In this document: in pieces, positions 9,900 through 19,038 of the stretch | How the letters are laid out: each line of letters starts with the position of its first letter | Position numbering within the stretch: the first letter of the stretch is position 1 | Source: Cytobacillus luteolus | Lineage (GTDB): Bacteria; Bacillota; Bacilli; Bacillales; Bacillaceae_L | Reading direction: 5' to 3' | DNA length: 64,000 nt | NCBI RefSeq assembly: GCF_017873715.1 | Contig: NZ_JAGGKM010000002.1 | Location: 310,001 to 374,000, forward strand | Notes under the pieces: generated by a model | Databases searched by the model: none | What the model saw: only the letters and a program-made list of their open reading frames with translations | Told to the model about the DNA's origin: nothing | Translations under genes and position numbers: made by a program

Positions 9900-9957
9900 T
9901 ACTTCTTCACCCCATTAGTGGATTGTCCATAGGTTTTATAACCTTTTGAACTATTAC

Positions 9958-11029
9958 TTACCTCAAGTAGCTCATTATCGTGTCAGAAATAGTATCTAGC
10001 GGAACTACATTGTCAATCAGATTCGTTGCTATAGCTGCTTTTGGCATTCCAAAAACAATAGAGGTATTTTCAGATTCAGCAATTCCGATTACCTGGCCCG
10101 ATTCTTTTAATTGTTTTAATCCTCTTGAACCATCCGAGCCCATTCCAGTCATAATAACTGCAATTTTCACATAATCTTGTAACTCGCTAATCGATTCAAA
10201 CATTACATCAACAGAAGGTCTGTGCCCATTACGCACTTCAGAGTGCTCTATGTTAATGGCTAAGGAAGTACCAATTCTCTTAACTTTGAGATGATATCCT
10301 CCTGGAGCTATATAAGCTACTCCTTTTTTTATTACTTCGCCGTGTTCTGCCTCTTTGACGGCTATTTCGCATAATGAGTTTAACCTATCTGCTAGTGATT
10401 TAGTAAAACCAGGTGGCATATGTTGGACAACGAAAATAGGGACGTCAATATCTCCGGGTAAACCGGTAAGTACTTTTTGAAGTGCTCTAGGTCCACCTGT
10501 AGATGTCCCAATACACAGAATTTTTTTACTACTTTTTTTCCATGTAATATGTTTATTGGATAGTTCTATTTTACTATATATCGCCTGAAATTGTACTTTC
10601 TTTAGTTGATTCTAGTAATCCTTTTATATTACTTCTGCTAGCATGTATCACTTTGCTGATAATTTCATCCTTGACGATATGTAAGTCTAGTGAAATGGCA
10701 CCAGAAGGCTTTGCTATAAAATCGAATGCCCCGTATGTCATCGCTTGAATCGTGTTCTCGGCACCTTCTGTTGTAGTACTTGATAACATGATCACAGGTG
10801 TAGGACGCACTTGCATGATTTGTTTAAGTGCTTCAATTCCATTCATGACAGGCATTTCTACATCCATCGTAATAACATCGGGGTTCAATTGTTTTAATTT
10901 AGCTAGGGCATCTTGTCCATTTCGAGCTATTCCAACAACCTCTATCATTGCCTCACTCGATAGAAAATCAGAAATCAACTTTCTCATAAAAGCAGAATCG
11001 TCTACAACGAGAACTTTTATTTTCTTCAA
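9958..11029 (-). pseudogene. cheB: CheB methylesterase/response regulator, split by a frame change in the linker
   Basis: The receiver half reads from ATG 11029 (VVDDSAFMRKL, phospho-Asp in ITMDVEMPVMNG, conserved KPSG) and ends at a TAG at 10574-10576. The methylesterase half is in the +1 frame, open from just below a TAG at 10612-10614 down to 9958, with no usable start at its beginning. Read through the 35-base overlap (10577-10611), the two give about 355 residues, as in B. subtilis CheB (357). The catalytic residues remain: Ser in GTSTGG (codon 10501-10503), His in VVQHMPPG (10420-10422) and Asp in MTGMGSDG. The ATG at 10419 would make a product without the Ser. This could be a young mutation, a sequencing error or programmed frameshifting. 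Confidence 0.85.
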
Positions 11030-11041
11030 GATGTTAAAACC

Positions 11042-11908
11042 CTACCTTTCGATTAGTCTTTTTAACTTTGTAATAAAAGAGTACCTCATTTCTAAACCTT
11101 CATTATATGGTGTATTCTCTAAATAACGGCTCGTTAGACTCTCAATGGCCCTACTAATCATTGATTTTGGAGAGTAGAGTATATATGGTGTTTGATGACT
11201 AACAGCTTTGCTAACAGTTTTATCATCAGGCAAAATCCCTAGTTGGATGGTCTCTTTATTTAAGAATCTAGAAACTACATTACTAAGTCTTTGTAAAGTT
11301 TGCTTACCCTCATTTTCCGACTGTGCCCTATTTACTACTAAATAGTACGGAATGGTGTTATTAAAAGAATATATATATTTCATTGCAGCATAAGCATCTG
11401 TAATTGATGTTGGTTCCGGAGTGGTTACAATGAAAATTTCATCCATTGCTATTAGGAATTGTAAAGATTCATTTGTCATACCAGCTCCCATATCAAATAT
11501 GACATATTCATATTGAGGTAGCACTAGTTGCAGCTGTTCAAAAAAACGGTCTATCTTTTCAAACTCCATAGTAAAAATAGATGATAGTCCAGAGCCACCT
11601 GAAATATATGCCAAGCCATTTGAACCTTCTTGTATAATTTCATTTATTGGGAGTTGGTTATCTAGCATATCAACCACTGTATGTTGAGAAGTAACACCCA
11701 TTAAGATATCAATGTTGCCCATCCCGATATCCATATCAAACAACAATACCGATTTCCCTTGTTGTTTTAATGACAATGCAAAATTTAAAGACAGGTTTGA
11801 TTTCCCTACCCCACCTTTTCCACTGATTACTGCAATAGAGGTTGTATGATTAGTAGATGATCTTTTCTGTTGTAATTTAATACGAAGGCTTTCTGCTTGA
11901 TCTTTCAT
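11042..11908 (-). CDS. flhG: MinD-like ATPase FlhG (YlxH), flagellar number regulator
   Basis: ParA/MinD-type ATPase that controls flagellar number and pattern with FlhF and helps load C-ring proteins. The 288-residue product has an N-terminal DQAESLR motif (residues 3-9), the FlhG element that stimulates the FlhF GTPase, the deviant Walker A GKGGVGKS (30-37), LFDMDIGMGNID, and a C-terminal basic amphipathic stretch (SFITKLKRLIER) fit for membrane contact. It overlaps the flhF stop by 4 bases and is followed after 12 bases by cheB. Confidence 0.95.
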   Translation of the reverse strand: MKDQAESLRIKLQQKRSSTNHTTSIAVISGKGGVGKSNLSLNFALSLKQQGKSVLLFDMDIGMGNIDILMGVTSQHTVVDMLDNQLPINEIIQEGSNGLAYISGGSGLSSIFTMEFEKIDRFFEQLQLVLPQYEYVIFDMGAGMTNESLQFLIAMDEIFIVTTPEPTSITDAYAAMKYIYSFNNTIPYYLVVNRAQSENEGKQTLQRLSNVVSRFLNKETIQLGILPDDKTVSKAVSHQTPYILYSPKSMISRAIESLTSRYLENTPYNEGLEMRYSFITKLKRLIER

Positions 11909-13071
11909 AGCTTCTCGTCTCCAAATATCGTATTAACAACTGAGTCAGGGCTTGCAACCTTAATATCATCTGGCACATTTTGCCCATTTGTTAAATAGGC
12001 GACTCCCAATCCAGACTCATTTAACAAATTAATCATTGGACCATACACACTTGTTTCATCCACTTTTGTAAAAATAAATTTATCAATTTTAACAAGTGAG
12101 AACTGCTTATATATATCCTTCATATCTGAAAGTTTAGAAGCTAGTGATAGAACCAACAGTGTTTCTATCTCTTCATTGAAATCAATGATTCCTCTTAAAT
12201 CATCAACATACTGTTTATTTCGAAAATTTCGGCCGGCAGTATCAATTAAGACTATATCATAATCCTTAAATTTTTCTTTAGCAGCTTTAAAATCACTTAT
12301 ATTATAGCTAACCTCGATAGGAATACCTAGTATCTTTGCATAGGTTTTCAATTGATCAATAGCAGCAATTCTGTAAGTATCTGTTGTTATAAATGCTACT
12401 TTTTTGTTATCCTTAAGCAGACATTCGGCTGCAATTTTCGCAAGGGTAGTGGTTTTCCCTACCCCCGTTGGACCAACGACGTTTATATATTTCTTTTGAT
12501 ACGTAATTCCTCCAAATTGATGAGCCCCTAACCTTTGAATTAGGAATTCCTTACCCCATTTGAATACCTCTTCAGTAGAAGCAGTGGCATTTGTCAAATA
12601 CCACCTTTCTATAAGATGAGTTAGTACGTCCTGCCTTATCGTGTCACATACCTCTTGTTGAATTAATTGCTTATTCAAATCTTTTAAGGGTTCAGGATAA
12701 TGCTCAAAGCTTGTACTAATCCCTGTAGAAATATCCTGCATCATATCCCTTAGGCTTTGGATTTCCTTAATAAGCTCTGAGTTATCGTTGTTTACTACAT
12801 TCGTGGTTACTATACCTTCAAAACTAGGGATTTCCTTTTTGGGCTGCTCAAACGACTTTTTTGGTTTTTCCTTCACAACTGGCTTTATATTTTGGGGTTG
12901 TACAGGGTCAATAGCTGCTATTACTTCGATATTTTTCGTAGTAAAGAAGCCTAAAAATCCACCCCTTTGTACAACCTTCGAATTCAAAATTACGGCATCA
13001 CTACCAAGTTCACTTCTAATTTGCTTCATAGCTTCAGGCATTGATTTTGCTATAAATTTTTTTACTTTCAT
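11905..13071 (-). CDS. flhF: SRP-family GTPase FlhF
   Basis: Third SRP-type GTPase beside Ffh and FtsY; it marks sites of flagellar assembly. The 388-residue product has a basic N-terminal B domain (MKVKKFIAKSMPEAMKQIRSELG), a linker, an N domain, and a G domain from about residue 195 with [33 protein letters not shown] and a TKVDET specificity motif. It overlaps flhA and flhG by 4 bases each, so the three are tightly coupled. Confidence 0.95.
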   Translation of the reverse strand: MKVKKFIAKSMPEAMKQIRSELGSDAVILNSKVVQRGGFLGFFTTKNIEVIAAIDPVQPQNIKPVVKEKPKKSFEQPKKEIPSFEGIVTTNVVNNDNSELIKEIQSLRDMMQDISTGISTSFEHYPEPLKDLNKQLIQQEVCDTIRQDVLTHLIERWYLTNATASTEEVFKWGKEFLIQRLGAHQFGGITYQKKYINVVGPTGVGKTTTLAKIAAECLLKDNKKVAFITTDTYRIAAIDQLKTYAKILGIPIEVSYNISDFKAAKEKFKDYDIVLIDTAGRNFRNKQYVDDLRGIIDFNEEIETLLVLSLASKLSDMKDIYKQFSLVKIDKFIFTKVDETSVYGPMINLLNESGLGVAYLTNGQNVPDDIKVASPDSVVNTIFGDEKL

Positions 13072-15104
13072 TCAATATTCACCACCCCTACACTTTGAAC
13101 TTCAATATTCGCCTCTAACTCGTTGTAGGATAAGACCGGAATTTGCGGGAAATACCTTTCAATCATTTGCCTTACATACATACGCACTGCTGGTGAGCAT
13201 AGTAAAATTGGTGATTGTTCTTGTAGGGACACATGCTCAATCTGTGTAGCAATATTTTCAATAATTGTCTGTGAAACAGTAGGGTCAAGGGACAAGTAAT
13301 TACCATGTTCAGTCTGTTGTATACCTTCAGCTACTGTCTTCTCAATTTTCCCTGATAAAGTGATAACCTTTAGTGTATCACCATTATTTGCGTAACTATT
13401 CGTAATTTGACGTGCTAAGGATTGTCTTACATATTCAGTTAACAAATCAGTATCTGATGTCATTCGACCAAAGTCTGCTAAAGTTTCAAAAATGATAGGT
13501 AAATTACGAATCGAAACATTTTCTTTTAATAATTTTGCTAAAACCTTCTGAATATCTCCAATAGACAATGGATTCGGTGTAACCTCTTCAACTAGTATTG
13601 GATAAGACTCTTTTAGGTGATCAATTAATTGCTTCACTTCTTGTCTACCAATTAGTTGATGTGCATTTGCTTTAATCAACTCTGTTATGTGGGTAGATAC
13701 AACGGATGGTGGATCGACTACTGTGTAGCCAAGCATTTCAGCCTGATCCTTCATATCCTCAGATATCCACTTTGCAGGTAGACCAAAGGAAGGCTCAATC
13801 GTTTGTATTCCTTCTATTGAGTCATCATCAACGCCTGGACTCATTGCTAAATAATGGTCCAGCAGTAACTCTCCTCTTGCCATTTCACTACCTTTGATTT
13901 TCAAACGATATTCATTAGGCTGCAATTGAATGTTGTCACGTATCCGAACTACCGGAATGACTAAGCCCAATTCTATTGCAAGCTGTCTTCTAATCATAAC
14001 AATGCGGTCTAATAAATCTCCTCCTTGGTTAGTATCAGCCAAGGGGATTAGACCATACCCAAATTCGAATTCAATAGGGTCAACATTTAATAAGTTGACA
14101 ACACTTTCTGGGCTTTTCAACCCATCTACAACAAGTTCCTCTTCAACGTCATCCAATGATTGTTCTTCAACTTTATCAGTTCGGCCAATCATAAATGCTC
14201 CAAATGCAAGAGCTGCAGCAATTGGGATTGTTAAAATATCGTTAATAGGGGTAACCAGACCAAGCATAAAGATAGTCCCAGCTGTTACATAAATCATTTT
14301 GGGATATGCAAATAATTGAGCTGTAATATCTTGTCCCAGGTTACCATCTGAGGCTGCTCTTGTAACTACGATTCCAGTTGCAGTGGATATCAATAACGCT
14401 GGAATTTGACTGACAATTCCATCACCAACTGTAAGCATAGTATACTTTGATAACGCTTCAGATAATCCTAGACCTTGTTGAGTCATACCAATAATAAATC
14501 CAAACATCATGTTAATTAATACAATAATGATACCTGCAATGGCATCTCCTTTTACGAACTTACTCGCACCGTCCATCGCTCCATAAAAATCTGCTTCTTT
14601 ACCGATTTTATCTCGACGCTCTCTTGCTTCTTTATCCGATATCATCCCTGCATTAAGATCAGCATCGATACTCATTTGTTTTCCTGGCATTGCATCCAGG
14701 GTAAATCGAGCAGCAACTTCAGATACACGTTCTGACCCTTTTGTAATTACAACGAATTGAATTATGATTAAGATTAAGAAAACAACGAAACCAACAACAA
14801 CATTTCCACCAACAACGAATGTACCAAACGTTTCAACTACTCCACCAGCTTCACCATTCGCAAGTATTGATCTTGTAGTTGACACATTAAGACCTAATCT
14901 AAATAAGGTTAAAAGTAGTAATAATGATGGAAAAATAGCAAATTGAAGCGGTTCTTGCATATTCATTGAGGTGAGCAAAACAAGTAGAGCAAGAGCTATG
15001 TTAATGATAATAAGAATACTTAACATCCATCCTGGGAATGGAATAATAAGCATAGCAACAATTAATATTACACTTAGCAGAACAGATAAGTCTCTTGCTG
15101 ACAT
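13068..15104 (-). CDS. flhA: Flagellar export gate protein FlhA
   Basis: Core membrane component of the flagellar type III export gate, forming a nonameric ring that binds chaperone-substrate complexes. The 678-residue product has about eight transmembrane segments in residues 10-320, the conserved cytoplasmic FHIPEP loop around ARFTLDAMPGKQMSIDADL and EADFYGAMDGASKFVKGDA, and a C-terminal cytosolic domain from about 340. The order flhB-flhA-flhF is the Bacillus order. Confidence 0.97.
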   Translation of the reverse strand: MSARDLSVLLSVILIVAMLIIPFPGWMLSILIIINIALALLVLLTSMNMQEPLQFAIFPSLLLLLTLFRLGLNVSTTRSILANGEAGGVVETFGTFVVGGNVVVGFVVFLILIIIQFVVITKGSERVSEVAARFTLDAMPGKQMSIDADLNAGMISDKEARERRDKIGKEADFYGAMDGASKFVKGDAIAGIIIVLINMMFGFIIGMTQQGLGLSEALSKYTMLTVGDGIVSQIPALLISTATGIVVTRAASDGNLGQDITAQLFAYPKMIYVTAGTIFMLGLVTPINDILTIPIAAALAFGAFMIGRTDKVEEQSLDDVEEELVVDGLKSPESVVNLLNVDPIEFEFGYGLIPLADTNQGGDLLDRIVMIRRQLAIELGLVIPVVRIRDNIQLQPNEYRLKIKGSEMARGELLLDHYLAMSPGVDDDSIEGIQTIEPSFGLPAKWISEDMKDQAEMLGYTVVDPPSVVSTHITELIKANAHQLIGRQEVKQLIDHLKESYPILVEEVTPNPLSIGDIQKVLAKLLKENVSIRNLPIIFETLADFGRMTSDTDLLTEYVRQSLARQITNSYANNGDTLKVITLSGKIEKTVAEGIQQTEHGNYLSLDPTVSQTIIENIATQIEHVSLQEQSPILLCSPAVRMYVRQMIERYFPQIPVLSYNELEANIEVQSVGVVNIE

Positions 15105-15158
15105 GGATTACTCTCTCCCTCGGATCATTTATAAAGTTACATAATAAGTTTTTGTGAA

Positions 15159-16241
15159 TTACACTTTTTGCTTAAGACGATATACATACGCCAGTATTTC
15201 GGCAACAGCCTTAAAAAAGTCTTCAGGTACTGCATCCCCAATCTCTGTCTGGGAGTACAACGCTCTTGCGAGAGGACGATTTTCAACCATGATAATATCG
15301 TTCTCGTTGGCAATTTCTTTAATCTTTTGAGCTACAAAATCAACGCCTTTTGCAACAACATATGGTGCATCCATTTTGTTCTCATCATATTTTAGAGCAA
15401 TTGCATAGTGAGTTGGATTCGTAATGACAACATCAGCCTTTGGGACCTCCTGCATCATCCTTTGCATAGCCATCTCACGTTGCTTTTGCTTAATTTTCGA
15501 TTTTATTAATGGGTCCCCTTCAGATTTCTTATACTCATCCTTTATATCCTGTTTAGACATTCTAATATTTTTTTCATAGTCATATTTTTGATAGAAATAG
15601 TCTAGTACTGACAAAAGTAAAAGCACAAAGGCTGCTGCAAGCCCCATTTGAATTGTTAGCTTTCCTAAAAAGGCAAGTGAATTACCTAATGTAATCTGAG
15701 AAAGCTTAAGAATTTGTTCGATATTTAGGTAGATAACGAAAAAGGTTACAGCCCCAATAAATAAGATTTTTAAAATGGATTTAATCATCTCTACAAGAGC
15801 TCTTACTGAATAAATTCGTTTAAACCCTTGAATTGGATCAATTTTACTAAGTTTCATTTGGATGGATTCAGTTGAAAATAAAAAACCAACTTGCATTAAA
15901 TTGGCTCCAACTCCAGCTAATAATGCAACTGCCATAATTGGACCAACAATGATTACTGTTTCCAATAATAGATCTAAGAAAATTTTATGAACTGTACTTA
16001 TTGACACATCCATTAACATATATTCCTGAAAAGAGTGTCGAAAAATATTTAAAGTGATATCTTTGAGGAAACCACCAATAAACAGGAGCAATAGAAAAAT
16101 GGCAATTAGTAGAAAAGCTGTATTTACGTCTTGGCTCTTGGCTACCTGACCTTTTTTTCGACTATCTTGCCTCTTTTTGGGAGTGGCTTTTTCTGTTTTT
16201 TCACCCGCGAAAAATTGCAAATCAAGCCTTACTAAATTCAT
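15159..16241 (-). CDS. flhB: Flagellar export switch protein FlhB
   Basis: Export-apparatus protein that switches substrate class from rod/hook to filament after cutting itself. The 360-residue product has an N-terminal basic segment (EKTEKATPKKRQDSRKKGQVAKS), four transmembrane segments (about 30-215) and the autocleavage motif NPTH near residue 275 in VVITNPTHYAIAL. It starts directly after the fliR stop. A second gene in this window (42495-42773) copies only the part after the cleavage site. Confidence 0.97.
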   Translation of the reverse strand: MNLVRLDLQFFAGEKTEKATPKKRQDSRKKGQVAKSQDVNTAFLLIAIFLLLLFIGGFLKDITLNIFRHSFQEYMLMDVSISTVHKIFLDLLLETVIIVGPIMAVALLAGVGANLMQVGFLFSTESIQMKLSKIDPIQGFKRIYSVRALVEMIKSILKILFIGAVTFFVIYLNIEQILKLSQITLGNSLAFLGKLTIQMGLAAAFVLLLLSVLDYFYQKYDYEKNIRMSKQDIKDEYKKSEGDPLIKSKIKQKQREMAMQRMMQEVPKADVVITNPTHYAIALKYDENKMDAPYVVAKGVDFVAQKIKEIANENDIIMVENRPLARALYSQTEIGDAVPEDFFKAVAEILAYVYRLKQKV

Positions 16242-17018
16242 TTACGTACCCCCTAGTAACCCCATTAAACCTCTCATGATATAAATCATGCTTTCAAACA
16301 ACTGACCCACAAGCATCATCATGGCTGCCATTACTAGAATCAACACAATAAAGCTCACCAAGATTTTTAATGGTAGTCCAACAACAAAGACATTTAACTG
16401 TGGTACAGTTTTTGCCACAATCCCTAATGCAAGGTCAACTAAGAATAGAGAACCTACAACTGGGATTGACATTTGGAATGCTATAACAAACATGTGGTTA
16501 AACACTTTCATAACAAACTCTATTACATTTTCATTCCCTAGTGGGAGCCACATTTGTTCAATCGGTATAAATTGATAACTATAAAAGACTCCGTCTAAAA
16601 GTAGGTGATGTCCGTTTACAGCTAAAAGCAGCAATAAAGCAAAGGTATAAAGGTATTGCCCTACTAGAGGACTTTGAGCCCCAGTTTGCGGGTCAACAAC
16701 GTTTGCAATTGCAAATCCCATTTGAAAATCTATAAATGCCCCAGCAACCTGGATAGCAGAAATTATCATGTATGCAACTAAGCCTATCGCTAAACCGACA
16801 AGTGCTTCTTTAATAACTAACATCAAGTAAAAACCATCAATCGTTAAGACTGGAGCATCTATCGTAAAAAACATAATCCATGATAAGAAAAAGGCAAACC
16901 CTATCTTATGCTGAGCCGGTATTGTTCGATATGAAAATAAAGGGAGGGTAGCAAAAAAACTAGAAACCCTTACAAATACTAGTAAAAACGCTGGAAAACT
17001 TGTATATAATTCAAGCAT
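16242..17018 (-). CDS. fliR: Flagellar export protein FliR
   Basis: Membrane protein of the FliPQR export core. The 258-residue product has about six hydrophobic segments and the family signature around AIQVAGAFIDFQMGFAIANVVDPQTGAQSPL. It begins 4 bases after fliQ ends and abuts flhB with no gap; in some Firmicutes the two are fused, but here a stop separates them. Confidence 0.96.
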   Translation of the reverse strand: MLELYTSFPAFLLVFVRVSSFFATLPLFSYRTIPAQHKIGFAFFLSWIMFFTIDAPVLTIDGFYLMLVIKEALVGLAIGLVAYMIISAIQVAGAFIDFQMGFAIANVVDPQTGAQSPLVGQYLYTFALLLLLAVNGHHLLLDGVFYSYQFIPIEQMWLPLGNENVIEFVMKVFNHMFVIAFQMSIPVVGSLFLVDLALGIVAKTVPQLNVFVVGLPLKILVSFIVLILVMAAMMMLVGQLFESMIYIMRGLMGLLGGT

Positions 17019-17022
17019 TCTA

Positions 17023-17292
17023 TTACCCTACAAATCTATTTAAATTACCGAAAATATCATGGGCATATGACAACATATGTGTTAACATCCAAGGTCCGAA
17101 AAAGATTAAACCCACTAATACAGCAATAATTTTAGGTACAAACGCAAGTGTTTGTTCTTGAATTTGGGTTGTTGCTTGAAAGACACTGACAATTAATCCA
17201 ACTACAAGAGCTAGCAATAATAAAGGACCACTAATAATAAGTGTTGTATAAACCCCTTTTTCGGCTAATGAAATAACAAATTCAGGACTCAT
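17023..17292 (-). CDS. fliQ: Flagellar export protein FliQ
   Basis: Small export-core protein of 89 residues with two transmembrane helices joined by a polar loop (VFQATTQIQEQTLAFVPKI), the FliQ signature. It assembles with FliP and FliR into the helical channel at the base of the flagellum. Length and place between fliP and fliR are standard. Confidence 0.96.
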   Translation of the reverse strand: MSPEFVISLAEKGVYTTLIISGPLLLLALVVGLIVSVFQATTQIQEQTLAFVPKIIAVLVGLIFFGPWMLTHMLSYAHDIFGNLNRFVG

Positions 17293-17307
17293 TTAGTTTC
17301 CCCTTCT

Positions 17308-17973
17308 CTAGAAGCTCTGTAATAATGATTTAACGATTAGATACCAACCATCTACTAAGACAAATAATAAAATTTTAAAGGGTAATGATATCATAACAGG
17401 TGGAAGCATCATCATCCCCATGGACATTAGTACACTTGCAACTACCATATCTATTACAAGAAATGGAATAAAGATCATAAAGCCAATTTGAAAAGCTGTC
17501 TTAATTTCACTTATTGCAAATGCTGGTACAAGTGCTGTTAGAGGAATTTCCTCGATTGAGGCTGGTCGTTCACTTCCGGAATAATTCAAAAATAACTGTA
17601 AATCTTTTTGTCTAGTATGTTTTGCCATGAATTCTTTAAATGGTAAAGCTGCTCGTTCATATGCCTCTTCCAAGTTAATTTCTTCGTTAAATAATGGCGT
17701 TAAAGCTTCCTCGTTTACTTCAGACAAAACGGGTGACATTATGAAAAACGTTAAAAATAAAGCCAATCCGATTAGAACCTGATTAGGTGGCATCTGTTGA
17801 GTCGCCAACGACGTACGTACAAATGAAAGGACGATGATTATTCTTGTAAAACAGGTCATCAATATTAAAATACTTGGTGCAATTGTTAAAACAGTTAGCA
17901 ATAGGAGCAATTTAACAGATGTGGATACATTTTCAGGGGCGCTGTTATTAAAAAACTCCATAAATTCATTCAT
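17308..17973 (-). CDS. fliP: Flagellar export protein FliP
   Basis: Five FliP copies with FliQ and FliR form the export channel. The 221-residue product is close to B. subtilis FliP over its whole length, with TCFTRIIIVLSFVRTSLATQ, MPPNQVLIGLALFLTFFIM, FAISEIKTAFQIGFMIFIPF and a C-terminal MMLPPVMISLPFKILLFVLVD. The N-terminal hydrophobic segment follows about 20 polar residues. The start overlaps the fliO stop by 4 bases. Confidence 0.97.
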   Translation of the reverse strand: MNEFMEFFNNSAPENVSTSVKLLLLLTVLTIAPSILILMTCFTRIIIVLSFVRTSLATQQMPPNQVLIGLALFLTFFIMSPVLSEVNEEALTPLFNEEINLEEAYERAALPFKEFMAKHTRQKDLQLFLNYSGSERPASIEEIPLTALVPAFAISEIKTAFQIGFMIFIPFLVIDMVVASVLMSMGMMMLPPVMISLPFKILLFVLVDGWYLIVKSLLQSF

Positions 17974-18638
17974 TCTTTGTTAGATCCTTTCTTCGAGAAC
18001 TCCTCTAACATTTTTTGCCTACCTTTTGAGAGTTCAGATAATTGCTCTTTTAATATTGATTGAAATTCATTCGTATCCGCTGATGATTTACCCTTTTTAT
18101 ATTGTAGAAGTTTATTAAAGATATCTCTTGGCTGAGCTAAGTGATCTAATCTAGAATTATGCTCTTCAAGGATTTCCTTAATTTCTTCGTTATCATCAAT
18201 TTCTTTTAGTAGCTGGATATCTTCACCTACACCAACTACCAATATTCGGTCTCCGACTTTAACTAATTGAATGGAACGATTGGTACCTAGGCTCGTCCCT
18301 CCAATGTTTTCAATATATTTATACTGGTTAAATAATTTATTTTTTTTATTAATAAATTTTAGTAAAAGATAAATTAGACCAACTACAAAAATGGTTGCAA
18401 AAATCATCTTAAAGAAATCCCAAGCAGAGAATTCCGTTGAAGAACCTAGTTCATTCAAATCAGTTTCACTGCTTGTACCGTCTATTTCTTCAGAAGGTTC
18501 ATCGTTATCATCTAACCACTCATCAACGTTCTTATTTGATTCATCACCATGAACTACTGTTGAAAACATGAATATGTTTGAAAAAGAAATTAAAAGAATA
18601 AAAGTTAAAATTATAATACGCTGTAGCAAATGCCGCAC
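17970..18638 (-). CDS. fliO: Flagellar biosynthetic protein FliO (FliZ in B. subtilis)
   Basis: Export-apparatus accessory protein that helps FliP assemble. The 222-residue product has an N-terminal hydrophobic signal (about 8-30), an acidic extracytoplasmic part (DEWLDDNDEPSEEIDG), a transmembrane segment (about 75-95, FFKMIFATIFVVGLIYLLL), then the cytoplasmic FliO domain with SIQLVKVGDRILVVGVGEDIQLL. B. subtilis calls this gene fliZ. It overlaps fliP. Confidence 0.9.
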   Translation of the reverse strand: MRHLLQRIIILTFILLISFSNIFMFSTVVHGDESNKNVDEWLDDNDEPSEEIDGTSSETDLNELGSSTEFSAWDFFKMIFATIFVVGLIYLLLKFINKKNKLFNQYKYIENIGGTSLGTNRSIQLVKVGDRILVVGVGEDIQLLKEIDDNEEIKEILEEHNSRLDHLAQPRDIFNKLLQYKKGKSSADTNEFQSILKEQLSELSKGRQKMLEEFSKKGSNKE

Positions 18639-18652
18639 CTTCTTTATTTGGA

Positions 18653-19015
18653 TTAGCTTAATGTTTTGCTGATAGCTTCAATAACTCGGTCTGCTTGGAA
18701 AGGTTTAACAATAAAGTCCTTTGCACCTGCTTGGATTGCATCAATAACCATTGCTTGTTGTCCCATTGCGGAACACATAATTACCTTCGCATTCGGGTTA
18801 AGTTTCTTAATCTCTTTTAATGCAGTAATTCCATCCATTTCAGGCATCGTTATATCCATTGTTACTAAGTCAGGTTGAAGTTCCTGATATTTTTCAACAG
18901 CCTGAGCACCGTCTGCTGCTTCCCCAACTACATCAAAACCGTTCTTAGAAAGAATATCCTTAATCATCATTCTCATGAAAGCTGCGTCGTCTACAATCAA
19001 AATTTTATGTGCCAT
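18653..19015 (-). CDS. cheY: Chemotaxis response regulator CheY
   Basis: Single-domain receiver that binds FliM when phosphorylated by CheA; in Bacillus this promotes smooth swimming. The 120-residue product has the acidic pair D9/D10, phospho-accepting D54 (LVTMDITMPEMDG), the Ser/Thr switch in MCSAMG and Lys in DFIVKPF. It is 23 bases from fliY and 14 from fliO. Confidence 0.97.
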   Translation of the reverse strand: MAHKILIVDDAAFMRMMIKDILSKNGFDVVGEAADGAQAVEKYQELQPDLVTMDITMPEMDGITALKEIKKLNPNAKVIMCSAMGQQAMVIDAIQAGAKDFIVKPFQADRVIEAISKTLS

Positions 19016-19038
19016 ATCGTTAAATTCCCCCTAAAAAA

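Noticed and set aside
10419-10419. ATG 10419 as start of an independent short methylesterase
   Set aside because: It would begin inside the domain and lack the catalytic Ser and His, so it is not a plausible functional start.
16241-16242. FliR-FlhB fusion
   Set aside because: The genes abut without a gap, but a stop codon ends fliR before the flhB ATG.
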